Below the pieces are notes generated by a model, which was given only the letters and a program-made list of their open reading frames with translations, was not told the origin of the DNA and made no database searches. This document shows positions 35,855-44,381 of a stretch of DNA of 60,740 nucleotides, one piece after another (the first letter of the stretch is position 1; each line of letters starts with the position of its first letter). The stretch comes from JAWLBY01 sp041687455. Its GTDB lineage: Bacteria > Pseudomonadota > Gammaproteobacteria > Xanthomonadales > Xanthomonadaceae. The DNA lies in NCBI GenBank assembly GCA_041687455.1, contig JAWLBY010000023.1, positions 1 to 60,740 on the forward strand. Reading direction: 5' to 3'. A program made the translations under genes and the position numbers.

Positions 35855-36220
35855 CTATCGGCCGCGCGCGTGGCCGGAACCGACCTCGCCGTGGATTCCG
35901 GCGAGGTCGTCCGGTATCGGCATCGGCCGCGGCGGGGGCACGTCGGCGCCGCCGGTGTCGCCCAGCGGTACCCGGAGTCGTGACAACAGCGCGGCAGCGA
36001 CGATCCGGCGGCAATGGCCGGCGGTTTCGCGTCGGTCGCGGCGCTTCCAGCCGATCCGCAGCATGTCGACGTGGCTTCCGACATGCGGCCACGCGCGGCG
36101 CTGCCGGCGAATGTGCGCGCGCTCGCGATGAACGAATGCACGATCGAAGCGGTCGGTGCGTTTGGCAGCAGCGGTCGCGGACCGCTCCGTTTCGAAAGCG
36201 GTGCGCGCGCGGCGATTCAT
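35855..36220 (-). CDS. DUF3703 family protein
   Basis: 121 residues from ATG 36220. I identify it from a run of family-like features: FDRAFVHRERAHIRRQRRAW, HVGSHVDMLRIGWKRRD, RRIVAAALLSRLRVPLGDTG and GADVPPPRPMPIPDDLAGI, which follow the DUF3703 pattern of 'ERAHI…H…HxxML…G…R.E..GQ..RI…A…S……VP.GNTGGANV…PMPIP.DL'. Function is unknown. It lies 65 bp beyond the stop of the large cytochrome gene and in the same direction, so it could be the last gene of that operon. The N-terminal 20 residues are low complexity and the start is uncertain. Confidence 0.6.
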   Translation of the reverse strand: MNRRARTAFETERSATAAAKRTDRFDRAFVHRERAHIRRQRRAWPHVGSHVDMLRIGWKRRDRRETAGHCRRIVAAALLSRLRVPLGDTGGADVPPPRPMPIPDDLAGIHGEVGSGHARGR

Positions 36221-36285
36221 TGGAGCGAGCGGGCCGGGCGGAGCAGGGCATCGGCGCTGCGTCGCGAACGACGCAGCGCCGGCGA

Positions 36286-39200
36286 TCACGGTTTCGGTGC
36301 GAACGCGTCGTGGTGTTCGGGCTGCTGGTCCCAGATCCGGCTCGGCTTGAACGGCAGTCGCTCGCTGGAAATACCGGCCGGACCGTCGACCCGGTCGTCG
36401 ACGAACCACGGCTTGCCCTCGCGATCGAGGTACAGCTTCTTCATTTCCTCGGCATTGAACGGCCGCGAGCCGACCCGGCCCAGCACGGCGATCTGGCCTC
36501 CGGTCTCGTCGGCGGCGCGATCGCGCTCGAGGCCGCGCGAGAGTGCCTGGGCCGGTGCGCTGGTCGGATAGCTCGCGATCAGTTGCGGCTGCGGTTCGGC
36601 GGCGTAGCCGTAGAAGTTCGGCTGCGTGTCCGGCGCGGTCAACTGCACGACCTTGAGCCCGCCGCTGCCATCGGCGACGTACAGGAACGGCGATGCGTTG
36701 GTCGATGCGACCACCACGTCGTGCGCATCGACGATGCGGCCGTCGGCATTGAACATCCGGTACAGCGCCGGCTGCTCGGGGCGGGTCACGTCGACGATCG
36801 CGACACCTTCACGTCCGTTGGCGACGTAGGCGTAGGTGCGGGCGATGTGCAGCTTCTGCGCGTCGGCAAGCTTCACCAGCGCGCCGTCGACGATTCGTGG
36901 CGCGGCCGGATCGTCGATGTTGACCGTCTGCAGGCCCTGTCCGGTGGTCACGAACAGGTAGCGGAACTGCACCTGCGCGGCGCGGGCGTCGGCAAGCGGG
37001 ATCTTCGCCGCCACGCGCGGTTCCAGCGGGTCGTTCATGTCCAGCACGACGACGCCATCGGGTGTCGAGGCGTAGAACCAGTGGCCGGCGATGTGCAGGT
37101 GCCGGACGCCGGTCAGCGCGCCGCCTTCGTTCCAGGTCAGCTTGCGTTCGAGGAAGTTGTTCAGCGGGTCGCCGTCGGCCAGCGTGTTTACATCGACGAC
37201 GATCAGGCCTTCCTCGGCATCGGCAATGAATGCGTAGTGGTAGATCGGGTGGAACGGCTGTTCGAGGTTGACCTTGCGCATCAGGTCGCCCTCGTTGCGC
37301 AGCGGCGCGATCGGCTGGTTGGTCGGCAGCGCGACGCAGGTCGCGTTCGCGCTCGGGATGTGGGTGTCGTGGCCGAGCTTCGAGAACGGCGCGGTGATGA
37401 AACGCTGCGAGAATCCCTTGTTGGTGGCACTCGCGATGTCGTACGCGCGGGTGCCCTTGCTGCCTTCCGACACGAACAGGTACTCGCCACGATGCTGCAG
37501 ACAACCGACGTTGCCGGTCTTGTGGTCGTAGCCTTCCGGCAGCACGCGTTCGCGCGCCTCGTGCTTGCCGTAGCGCTCCGGATAGGCGTAGCGGTGCAGG
37601 TAGGAACCGATCACCGCCTGCGGCTCGTCCCACTCGGTGACCGGCACTGCGCTGACGCCGCCGTCACCGCCGACCCAGGCGACGAAGCCGAGGAAATCGA
37701 CGAACTTGGTGCCCTGCAGCAGCAACTGCGCCATGATCGCGTTGTTGTCGTTGGCAGCCGACAGATGGCAATCGGTGCATTGCTTGGTTTCGCCGCGCCG
37801 CTCGGTGTGCGGGTAGTGCGGCGCGAACGCCTGCGACGAATAACCGCTCGCCGCGATCGGCGGCTGCTGGACGTAGATCCGTTCGCGGTTGCTGTTGGTC
37901 GACGACAGCACCAGCGCCGACGACGAGCGCACCGGCGCGATCTTGCCGCCCTTGATCTCGCCGTGGATACCGAGCTGGAAGATGTCGTCGCGGGCGACCT
38001 GCGGATTGTAGGTGGCGAAGTTGCGCGTCTCGTTGCCTTCGTAGTGCTGCTTCGCGGTCTTCCAGTTGGCCTGGATCGGCAGATGGCAGCCGCCGCAACT
38101 GGTCGTCCACGAGGTGTGGCAGGTGTAGCACATCATCGTGTCTTCGCCGTGCGCACGCTGGTCCTTCGGCACGTCGGCGCCGTACTCGAGCGTCGCGGTG
38201 TCGCGCGACATCGCGTGGGCGCGGTCGGCCTTGGCGTTGTAGGCATCGCCGCCGTTCGCTGACACGTCCTTCAGCAGCGACATGGTCCATTCGAGGCCCG
38301 GCACCACCGCAGAGCGCTGGATCAACTTGCCGTCGACCCACTCGAAGCGGCGCTTGCCGTCCGGGTTGCGGATCAGCGCGAGGTTGCGGCCGTCCTTCGA
38401 CGCCATCGGGCCGGACGTGCGAAGGCTCGGGTATTCGTCGACGGTGCCGTGGCAGTCCTGGCACTGGATCTCGACGCCGGCCATGACCTCGCCGACGATG
38501 TGGCCGTTGCTGTGCGCATCCTGCTGGAAATGGCAGTCGACGCACTGCATGCCGAGATCGACGTGGATCGAGGACAGATGCACCGCCTTCTCGAACCGCT
38601 TCGGGTCGTCGTTGGCGATCAGGTTGTTCTGCTCGTCGAGCAGGTTGCCCTTGCGGTCGCGCTTCAACACGGCGCGGAAATTCCAGCCGTGCCCGTGATA
38701 GTCGGCGAACTGGGTGTGCTCGCGTTCGTCGTTCTTCTCGGCGACCGCCTTCAGGAAGTCCGGATCGGCCCAGTTGCCGCGGATCGCGGCTTCCTCGGGA
38801 TTGCGCCGGTTGATCGCGCGGATCTGCGAGTCGGTCGGCTTGCGTTCCTCCTTCGGCCACATGAACGGCGCGTCGGGCTCGTAGTCCCACATCGTGTAGC
38901 CGTACATCGTGTTGATGAACATGTTCGGCTGGTGCATGTGGCAGACCATGCACTGGCTGCTCGGGATCTGCCGGGTGAACTCGTGCTTCAGCGGATGGCC
39001 CGGTTCCTGTTTCGGAATGGTCGGATCGATCTGCTGCGAGAAGCCCTCGTGGCCGAATTGCGCATAGATCGACGAATGACGCGGATCACGGTCGTTGGCA
39101 TAGATGACGTGGCAGGCGGTACATCCGGACGAGCGGAAATCGCCCGGGTTGTCGTTGGTGCCGAGGAACCACAGGTGCGGGTCGTTCAGCCGTGTCTTGT

Positions 39201-40413
39201 GGATGTTCAGCACCGGGATCGCGACACGCGAACCGGTGCCCGGTCCGCGGTTGGACTGCTTGATGTCGGGCCGGCCCGGCTCCTCGAGGCGCTGGATCAG
39301 GCCCAGCGAGTTCGGCAGTCCGGTTTCGGCGAATGTGGTGTTGATGTTGCGTCCGCCGCGTTCGAACACGCGGAACACGTCGGCCGGCGGAATCACCTCC
39401 CAGACCGGGAGCGGATACAGCGCCGGCAGGATGCCGAACTTCATCATCTCCTCGGTGACCGGCACCGGATTGTTGATCGCGCCCCACTCACCGCTCGGCG
39501 CATAGAACTCGCCGAGCATGTAGCGCTTGTAGGGCAGGATGCCGTTGTTGTACGAGGCGCCGCCCCACAGCATCGCCGACGTCGCCATCAGGCTGGTGCG
39601 GGTCGCGTCGACGATCGGCTTGTGGCAGGCGCCGCAGGCGTCGTCGGCGACGCGCAGGTCGCCCGGGTTGATGAAGCGGATGAACTCCATCGACTCGGCG
39701 TTGAGGATCGCGAAGCTGTCTTCGGGATTGCGGCTGGCCGGGTAATACCAGCGGTCGGGAAAGCGCGGCAGGACGTGGGCCTGCTCCATCGCGGCCAGAT
39801 AGTCGGCGCTGTACGGCACCTTCGGATGCGGGTAGTGGTGCGGCTCGTATTCGGTGTGCTCGAGCGGGTTGATCGCGCCGATCGGCATGCGTTGGTAGAC
39901 GTGATCCCCGGCCGGAACCATGACTTCGGCGTTGCCGCCATGGCAGTCGGTGCAGCCGAGCACGACGGCCGGGTTGCGGTGCATCGTCTTGCTGTCGGAT
40001 GCCGTGTGGCAACTGACACAGCCGGCGGACTTCTCGTCGGCCTTCGCGATCGGCTGGTGTGCGGGCGCGGCGGGATGCGCGACGTATTCGCGCTCGACCG
40101 GCTTTTCGGCGGCGGCGACCGCGAGGGTGGGGAGGCCGAGTATCAGTGCCACCGACGCAACAGCGCCGAGGGCGACCCGTTTGAGCCCCTCTCCCCCCGG
40201 GAGAGGGGGTGGGGTGAGGGGTCGGGCGGAGCGAGCCGTGCGAGTCTTGCCGTGAACGATGGGTACGCCGATCAGGCGGTCGGACGGCGCCACGCGTTCC
40301 GGAACCGCGCGGGGTTCCCGAACCCTCACCCTCGGCCCCTCTCCCGCAGGGAGAGGGGAGCAAAGCGGATCGCCGCCAGCGTGCGCATTGCGCGTTTCCT
40401 CGACGTCGGTCAT
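36286..40413 (-). CDS. Decahaem cytochrome c with LVIVD propeller (gene F)
   Basis: 1375 residues from ATG 40413, chosen because AAGGAG lies 7 bp upstream. Residues ~17-76 are encoded by a palindromic dispersed repeat; a hydrophobic Sec-type signal core (RVALGAVASVALILGLPTLA) follows at ~79-98. Ten CXXCH sites lie between about residues 130 and 890: CVSCH, CTDCH, CGACH, CTACH, CMVCH, CVDCH, CQDCH, CYTCH, CGGCH and CTDCH. The C-terminal ~370 residues hold LVIVD repeats (GLIVVDV, GVVVLDM, GLQTVNI, GVAIVDV, GLKVVQL), a beta-propeller also seen on surface proteins. It should be an exported multihaem electron carrier, probably at the outer membrane or cell surface. It follows the beta-barrel gene by 44 bp. 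Confidence 0.88.
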   Translation of the reverse strand: MTDVEETRNAHAGGDPLCSPLPAGEGPRVRVREPRAVPERVAPSDRLIGVPIVHGKTRTARSARPLTPPPLPGGEGLKRVALGAVASVALILGLPTLAVAAAEKPVEREYVAHPAAPAHQPIAKADEKSAGCVSCHTASDSKTMHRNPAVVLGCTDCHGGNAEVMVPAGDHVYQRMPIGAINPLEHTEYEPHHYPHPKVPYSADYLAAMEQAHVLPRFPDRWYYPASRNPEDSFAILNAESMEFIRFINPGDLRVADDACGACHKPIVDATRTSLMATSAMLWGGASYNNGILPYKRYMLGEFYAPSGEWGAINNPVPVTEEMMKFGILPALYPLPVWEVIPPADVFRVFERGGRNINTTFAETGLPNSLGLIQRLEEPGRPDIKQSNRGPGTGSRVAIPVLNIHKTRLNDPHLWFLGTNDNPGDFRSSGCTACHVIYANDRDPRHSSIYAQFGHEGFSQQIDPTIPKQEPGHPLKHEFTRQIPSSQCMVCHMHQPNMFINTMYGYTMWDYEPDAPFMWPKEERKPTDSQIRAINRRNPEEAAIRGNWADPDFLKAVAEKNDEREHTQFADYHGHGWNFRAVLKRDRKGNLLDEQNNLIANDDPKRFEKAVHLSSIHVDLGMQCVDCHFQQDAHSNGHIVGEVMAGVEIQCQDCHGTVDEYPSLRTSGPMASKDGRNLALIRNPDGKRRFEWVDGKLIQRSAVVPGLEWTMSLLKDVSANGGDAYNAKADRAHAMSRDTATLEYGADVPKDQRAHGEDTMMCYTCHTSWTTSCGGCHLPIQANWKTAKQHYEGNETRNFATYNPQVARDDIFQLGIHGEIKGGKIAPVRSSSALVLSSTNSNRERIYVQQPPIAASGYSSQAFAPHYPHTERRGETKQCTDCHLSAANDNNAIMAQLLLQGTKFVDFLGFVAWVGGDGGVSAVPVTEWDEPQAVIGSYLHRYAYPERYGKHEARERVLPEGYDHKTGNVGCLQHRGEYLFVSEGSKGTRAYDIASATNKGFSQRFITAPFSKLGHDTHIPSANATCVALPTNQPIAPLRNEGDLMRKVNLEQPFHPIYHYAFIADAEEGLIVVDVNTLADGDPLNNFLERKLTWNEGGALTGVRHLHIAGHWFYASTPDGVVVLDMNDPLEPRVAAKIPLADARAAQVQFRYLFVTTGQGLQTVNIDDPAAPRIVDGALVKLADAQKLHIARTYAYVANGREGVAIVDVTRPEQPALYRMFNADGRIVDAHDVVVASTNASPFLYVADGSGGLKVVQLTAPDTQPNFYGYAAEPQPQLIASYPTSAPAQALSRGLERDRAADETGGQIAVLGRVGSRPFNAEEMKKLYLDREGKPWFVDDRVDGPAGISSERLPFKPSRIWDQQPEHHDAFAPKP
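40185..40360. repeat. Palindromic dispersed repeat inserted in cytochrome gene F
   Basis: Two arms, about 40187-40222 and 40322-40358, are inverted copies of each other. Each contains its own hairpin, CTCTCCCCCCGGGAGAGG and CTCTCCCGCAGGGAGAG. The arms carry the CCCTCACCC…CCCTCTCCC words typical of repeats dispersed in proteobacterial intergenic regions. Here it lies in frame inside a coding region and encodes the peptides PLPAGEG and PLPGGEG. Confidence 0.85.
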
Positions 40414-40420
40414 GCCGGCG

Positions 40421-40426
40421 CTCCTT
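40421..40426 (-). promoter_or_regulatory. Shine-Dalgarno that sets the start of cytochrome F
   Basis: AAGGAG (plus-strand CTCCTT), spacer of seven bases to the ATG at 40413. The next upstream in-frame ATGs (40446, 40458) have no such site. Confidence 0.8.
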
Positions 40427-40457
40427 GCATTCAGTTCAAGCGACATGCGGACATCCA

Positions 40458-42284
40458 TCAGAACGTCAGCACCAGGTTGCCGAGCACGGAGTAGTAGGTG
40501 TCGTCGTCGCCGTACAGGTCGGCAAGGCCACTGCCGGCATTCAGGCCGGCGGCCGACAGCCGCAGCACGACGTTCTGGGTGAAGTACGGACGCCAGATCC
40601 AGGCGACCGACAGGTCCTGGCCGATCTCGCGATCGATCGGGGCCTGGTTGCGCGCGGTCTCGAGCGAGGCGGTCTCGTCGAACCACAACTGGTTCAGATT
40701 GACCGACACGCGCGATTGCGGCGTCAGGTCGAAGTCGGCGCCGATGCCGATCAGCCGCAGGCCTGGGCCGTCGAAGTTGCTCTGTCCGAGTTCGCGCGAC
40801 GAACGCAGCGACGGGATCATCGAATTCCGGCCGGTCAGCGCCACGCCGCCGCCGCCGATCAGCGGCATGTTCTGCCGGATCCAGTAGCTGGTGTCGGCGC
40901 CGGCGAACACCGGGTTCTCGAAGATCGAATCGAAACCGTTCGACTTGTTGTCGAATGGCTGCTCGTCGCCGGACGCCCAGGCGAGCGAGGCGCGGGTCCG
41001 GATCCAGTCGAAGTCCATGCCCGCTTCGGCGGCGAAGAAACCGGCCTCGATGTCGTTGCGGCGATCGATGAACACCGCATCGTTGCGGCCGAGCGCGTAG
41101 TAGGCCGACACGGTCAGGTTCAGCCGGCCGAAATGGCCGTCGCCGTTGTAGCCGACGTAGGTCACGTCGTACTCGCGCGGACGCTCGACGCCGAGCGACG
41201 CCGGGCGCGCGATGAAGCCGTTCTCGTCGAAGAAGAACTCGCTCTCGCGGTTGCGATTGTGGACGATGGTCGCCTGCGACACGAAACCGAGTCGCGGCCA
41301 GTCCTGTCGGTACAGATTGGCGACGAAAATGTCGTCGTCGCGCAGCCCGGCACCGACGTCGTTGAGGCCGGAATTGGTGTCCTTCTCGACCCGGCGGAAC
41401 CAGGCCAGGTTGTACTGCCAGCGGTTGTTGTCGCGATTGCCGAACAGCCGCACGCCGAACTGCAGGTCCTGGAACAGGAAGCCGCGGAAATCGGTCGAGA
41501 ACGGCTGGATGCCGATCCGGATCGAATCGAAGTCGTAGCGGTCGGACACGTCGCGCAGATGCTTGTCGTAGAACAGCTCCTGCACGGCGACGAAGCCGTC
41601 GTCACGGACGTTGCCGAGCCGCGGGTCGATCTGCAGCGCCCGCACTTCCTCGGTATCGACGCGGTTGTACTGGGCGGCGAGCGTCAGCCGGAATTCGTGC
41701 TCGGGCGGCTTGAACACCGTCTCGCCCTTGAACAGCACGATGCCGGCCAGCACGGTCTGCACCTGGATGCGCTGGTGGATGCCGGAAAAGATGTCGATCG
41801 AGCCCGGGTCTTCCGACGACTGCGGTCCGACCGGCGTCGGAATGCTGCGCGGCTCGAGCACGGTGTCGGAAATCCCGATCAGGCTCAGGAACCAGTCGTC
41901 CCCGTCCAGACCGGGGATCTTCATCGGCTTGTCGCCCTTCCAGACGTTCTGGTTGTACGGGTCGTACCACGGGAACTTGAAGTCGAGCGCTTCCATGATC
42001 CGCCAGCGATCAGGCAGCGGCACGAACTCGCCGACCTGGTCGATCGGCGCCGGATCGATGTGGCCCGGGTTCTGCGGTTCGCGCTCCTCGATCCGGGTGA
42101 TCGGGTGGCCCGGACGGCGTCGAATGATGCGTGCCGCGTCGGGATCGTAGGTCTGCGCCGGCAGCAGGCCGATCCATTGCAGCCAGCTCGGGCCGGCCGC
42201 GAGCGGTGCGGCAGTGGCCGACAGCGATGCGGCCGACAGCAAGGTGCCGGCAATCGCGAGTACCAGCGGACGGCAGCGTGTCAT
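40458..42284 (-). CDS. Outer-membrane beta-barrel protein (gene E)
   Basis: 608 residues from ATG 42284, behind GGAGGG and 1 bp after the stop of gene D. A signal peptide (VLAIAGTLLSAASLSATAA) is followed by ~75 residues and then alternating amphipathic strands with aromatic girdles, such as FRLTLAAQYNRVD, DDIFVANLYRQDW, YDVTYVGYNGDG, LNLTVSAYYALG and the last strand YYSVLGNLVLTF. The C-terminal phenylalanine is the usual assembly signal for BamA. Length predicts about 18-22 strands. It resembles DUF1302-like or porin-cytochrome barrels in style. The position between two decahaem cytochromes suggests it houses or anchors an electron-carrying protein across the outer membrane, as MtrB does. 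Confidence 0.82.
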   Translation of the reverse strand: MTRCRPLVLAIAGTLLSAASLSATAAPLAAGPSWLQWIGLLPAQTYDPDAARIIRRRPGHPITRIEEREPQNPGHIDPAPIDQVGEFVPLPDRWRIMEALDFKFPWYDPYNQNVWKGDKPMKIPGLDGDDWFLSLIGISDTVLEPRSIPTPVGPQSSEDPGSIDIFSGIHQRIQVQTVLAGIVLFKGETVFKPPEHEFRLTLAAQYNRVDTEEVRALQIDPRLGNVRDDGFVAVQELFYDKHLRDVSDRYDFDSIRIGIQPFSTDFRGFLFQDLQFGVRLFGNRDNNRWQYNLAWFRRVEKDTNSGLNDVGAGLRDDDIFVANLYRQDWPRLGFVSQATIVHNRNRESEFFFDENGFIARPASLGVERPREYDVTYVGYNGDGHFGRLNLTVSAYYALGRNDAVFIDRRNDIEAGFFAAEAGMDFDWIRTRASLAWASGDEQPFDNKSNGFDSIFENPVFAGADTSYWIRQNMPLIGGGGVALTGRNSMIPSLRSSRELGQSNFDGPGLRLIGIGADFDLTPQSRVSVNLNQLWFDETASLETARNQAPIDREIGQDLSVAWIWRPYFTQNVVLRLSAAGLNAGSGLADLYGDDDTYYSVLGNLVLTF

Positions 42285-42285
42285 T

Positions 42286-44358
42286 TCACTTCCCTCCGCA
42301 CACGTTCTGCTCATCGGAACCGATGAACGGTGACTGCGGGCATTGCACGTAGCGCAGCCGCGCTCCGCGCACGACCAACTGGTCGGCGCGTCGTGCCGGC
42401 GGGGCGTTGCCGATGCCGCTGTTCAGCAGTTGCCCGGCGTTGTGGGCGCCGAGGAACGCAACCATGTCGTCCTGGTCGACGCCGTCACCGGAAATGCCGA
42501 TCGCGCCGACCAGCGTCTCGCCACGGTAGATCGGTACGCTGCCCGGGAAGATCTGGATGCCGTTCGGCAGACGCTCGATGCCGGTGCAGGAACCGGGGGC
42601 CGGATCCGGCAACGGCAGCGGAGCTTCGGCGCTCGGTGCCGGCACGAAGTCATCGCCTTCGAGCGTGATCGGCAGGCCGAGCTGGTTCACGTAATGAGCG
42701 ACGTGGAACGCCAACTGGTTGTAGACGAGGTCGAGCTGGATGCCGTCGTGGAACGGACTCCACTGGTCGAACGGCCGCGCGAACGGCCCCGACTGGTCGG
42801 AGACGATGCCGTCGGGGTAGTACGGTCGCGACAGGTTGCCGCCGGCGCGATCGGAGAACGCGAAGGCGCCGTCGGCGAGCGCGGTCGGCTGGCCGATGAA
42901 ATCACGTACGCGGCCGACGTAGTCGCCGATCCGGGCATTGCCGACGACGGTCAGATCGAACCGCTCCGGCGCCGCCTCGCTCGGCAGCAGCGCGCCATTG
43001 AAGTACTGCACTTCGGCCGCCGACTGCAGGTCGGCGGCGGCATAGTCGCCGGAGTAGAACGCCGCCGTGCGCGCCTTCTGGACCGCGACATCGATGCCGA
43101 ACACCGGCGCGTCCCGGGTGCGCGCCAGAGCCAGCACGACACCGTTGGTGTCGACGACGCTGATGCTGACCCGGGCCTGGGTGCCGAGCGGCTGGCGGAT
43201 CTGCGCACGGGCCCGGTTCGCGACCGCCAGCGCCTGGTCGACGATGACGCGCGCTTCCTCGGCACTGATCGCCGCTTCGCCATTGGTGCCGGCGCGCGGC
43301 GGGAAGCGTTCGTTGCCGGCGTGGTCGACCAGCACGAAGGCGTCACGTCCCGGGTAATGCGTCGTGTCCGGGCGGACGCCGGAAGCCGGCGTGCCGAATA
43401 CGGTGCCGGCGCGCGGCGTGCCGTCGAAATAGGCCGGTACCCGGATCATCGATCCGGCACCGTCGAGCGCCGCCACGGTGCCGCCGGTCACGTTCAGATG
43501 ACCGAAGTCGACGTCGCTGAAGCGGAACGTCTTTCCATCAGCGGTGATTCGGTCGCCACGGCGATCGAGCGGCGCGGAGTATCCGAAGCTGCCGGCCACC
43601 GCGATCAGCTCGTCGACATTGCGGTCGCTGTCGCCGATGACTTCGTCGAGGGTGTAGTCGGGATCGGCAGCGATGCCGATGGCACCGATCGGCACGCCGT
43701 CCTTGTACAGCGGAAAGCCGCCCGGATCGGCCGACAGGCCGAGCGGCGAACGCCGCGGTCCGGGGCCGATCGCCGACTCGCCGCGATTGACGATGTCGGA
43801 GCAGGACAGTTGCGAGAACTGCACGCCGTACAGCGGTCCGGCCGGTGCATTGAATTCGCCGGGATTGAAATGCTCCTGGACGATCTGGCTCGCGGTGCGG
43901 GTCGAGAACGCATTGCCCTCCGACGACAGGTAGGCACCGGTCACCGCCTTCGCGATCGCGGCCAGTTCGCTCGGGACATCGAGATTCTCGAGCCCGCCGA
44001 CAACGCCCCGGTCGGTGCCGACCCGCACCGTGACCGGCGCTCCGTTCATCCGGTAGACGCCGAGCACGTTGCCGACCCGGTCGACCACTGCGATCACGGC
44101 CGGCGTGTTGCGTGCGGCGGCCTCGGCGACCGCCTGGCCGGTCACCCGCTCGACGTCGGCGACGTCGAGGAACGAGCTCGCCTTGACGCACGAGCCGGTG
44201 CAGCCGCTGTCGCTGACAGTCGTTGGCGGTGGCGCGGTGCCCACCGGATCGCCGCTGTTGCTGCTGCCGCTGCAGCCGGCGAGAACGATCGCGGAGGCGA
44301 GCAGCGACACGCGCAGTCGGTCGGTAGGGCAGAACATCGTGCGGGGGGCAGGGCGCAT
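42286..44358 (-). CDS. Lipoprotein with two GlcG/HbpS-type domains (gene D)
   Basis: 690 residues. The lipobox is LAGC (VSLLASAIVLAGCSGSS), so it is lipidated and probably at the outer membrane. Two copies of the haem-degrading/HbpS-GlcG fold follow: ~60-230 (VAEAAARNTPAVIAVVDRVG … GFPLYKDGVPIGAIGIAADP) and ~390-660 (AISAEEARVIVDQALAVANR … VSISVVDTNGVVLALARTRD … QIFPGSVPIYRGETLVGAIG). HbpS binds haem outside the cell and senses redox stress in Streptomyces; GlcG is of unknown function. The gene starts 23 bp after gene C and ends 1 bp before gene E, so it is inside the operon. It may load, bind or sense haem for the cytochromes. ATG 44337 is an alternative start. Confidence 0.8.
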   Translation of the reverse strand: MRPAPRTMFCPTDRLRVSLLASAIVLAGCSGSSNSGDPVGTAPPPTTVSDSGCTGSCVKASSFLDVADVERVTGQAVAEAAARNTPAVIAVVDRVGNVLGVYRMNGAPVTVRVGTDRGVVGGLENLDVPSELAAIAKAVTGAYLSSEGNAFSTRTASQIVQEHFNPGEFNAPAGPLYGVQFSQLSCSDIVNRGESAIGPGPRRSPLGLSADPGGFPLYKDGVPIGAIGIAADPDYTLDEVIGDSDRNVDELIAVAGSFGYSAPLDRRGDRITADGKTFRFSDVDFGHLNVTGGTVAALDGAGSMIRVPAYFDGTPRAGTVFGTPASGVRPDTTHYPGRDAFVLVDHAGNERFPPRAGTNGEAAISAEEARVIVDQALAVANRARAQIRQPLGTQARVSISVVDTNGVVLALARTRDAPVFGIDVAVQKARTAAFYSGDYAAADLQSAAEVQYFNGALLPSEAAPERFDLTVVGNARIGDYVGRVRDFIGQPTALADGAFAFSDRAGGNLSRPYYPDGIVSDQSGPFARPFDQWSPFHDGIQLDLVYNQLAFHVAHYVNQLGLPITLEGDDFVPAPSAEAPLPLPDPAPGSCTGIERLPNGIQIFPGSVPIYRGETLVGAIGISGDGVDQDDMVAFLGAHNAGQLLNSGIGNAPPARRADQLVVRGARLRYVQCPQSPFIGSDEQNVCGGK
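42292..42297 (-). promoter_or_regulatory. Shine-Dalgarno of gene E within the end of gene D
   Basis: GGAGGG (plus-strand CCCTCC), spacer seven to the ATG at 42284. It overlaps the last codons of the lipoprotein gene, so the barrel is made right after the lipoprotein. Confidence 0.8.
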
Positions 44359-44381
44359 GAGAATGTCCGTGCGATGGAAAT

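Noticed and set aside
35125..36141. Minus-strand protein opposite the SDR
   Set aside because: It has no motif and overlaps a clear SDR; only the separate 35855-36220 reading has family features.
40414..40686. Start of cytochrome F further upstream
   Set aside because: It would read through the end of the barrel gene; AAGGAG is placed for the ATG at 40413.
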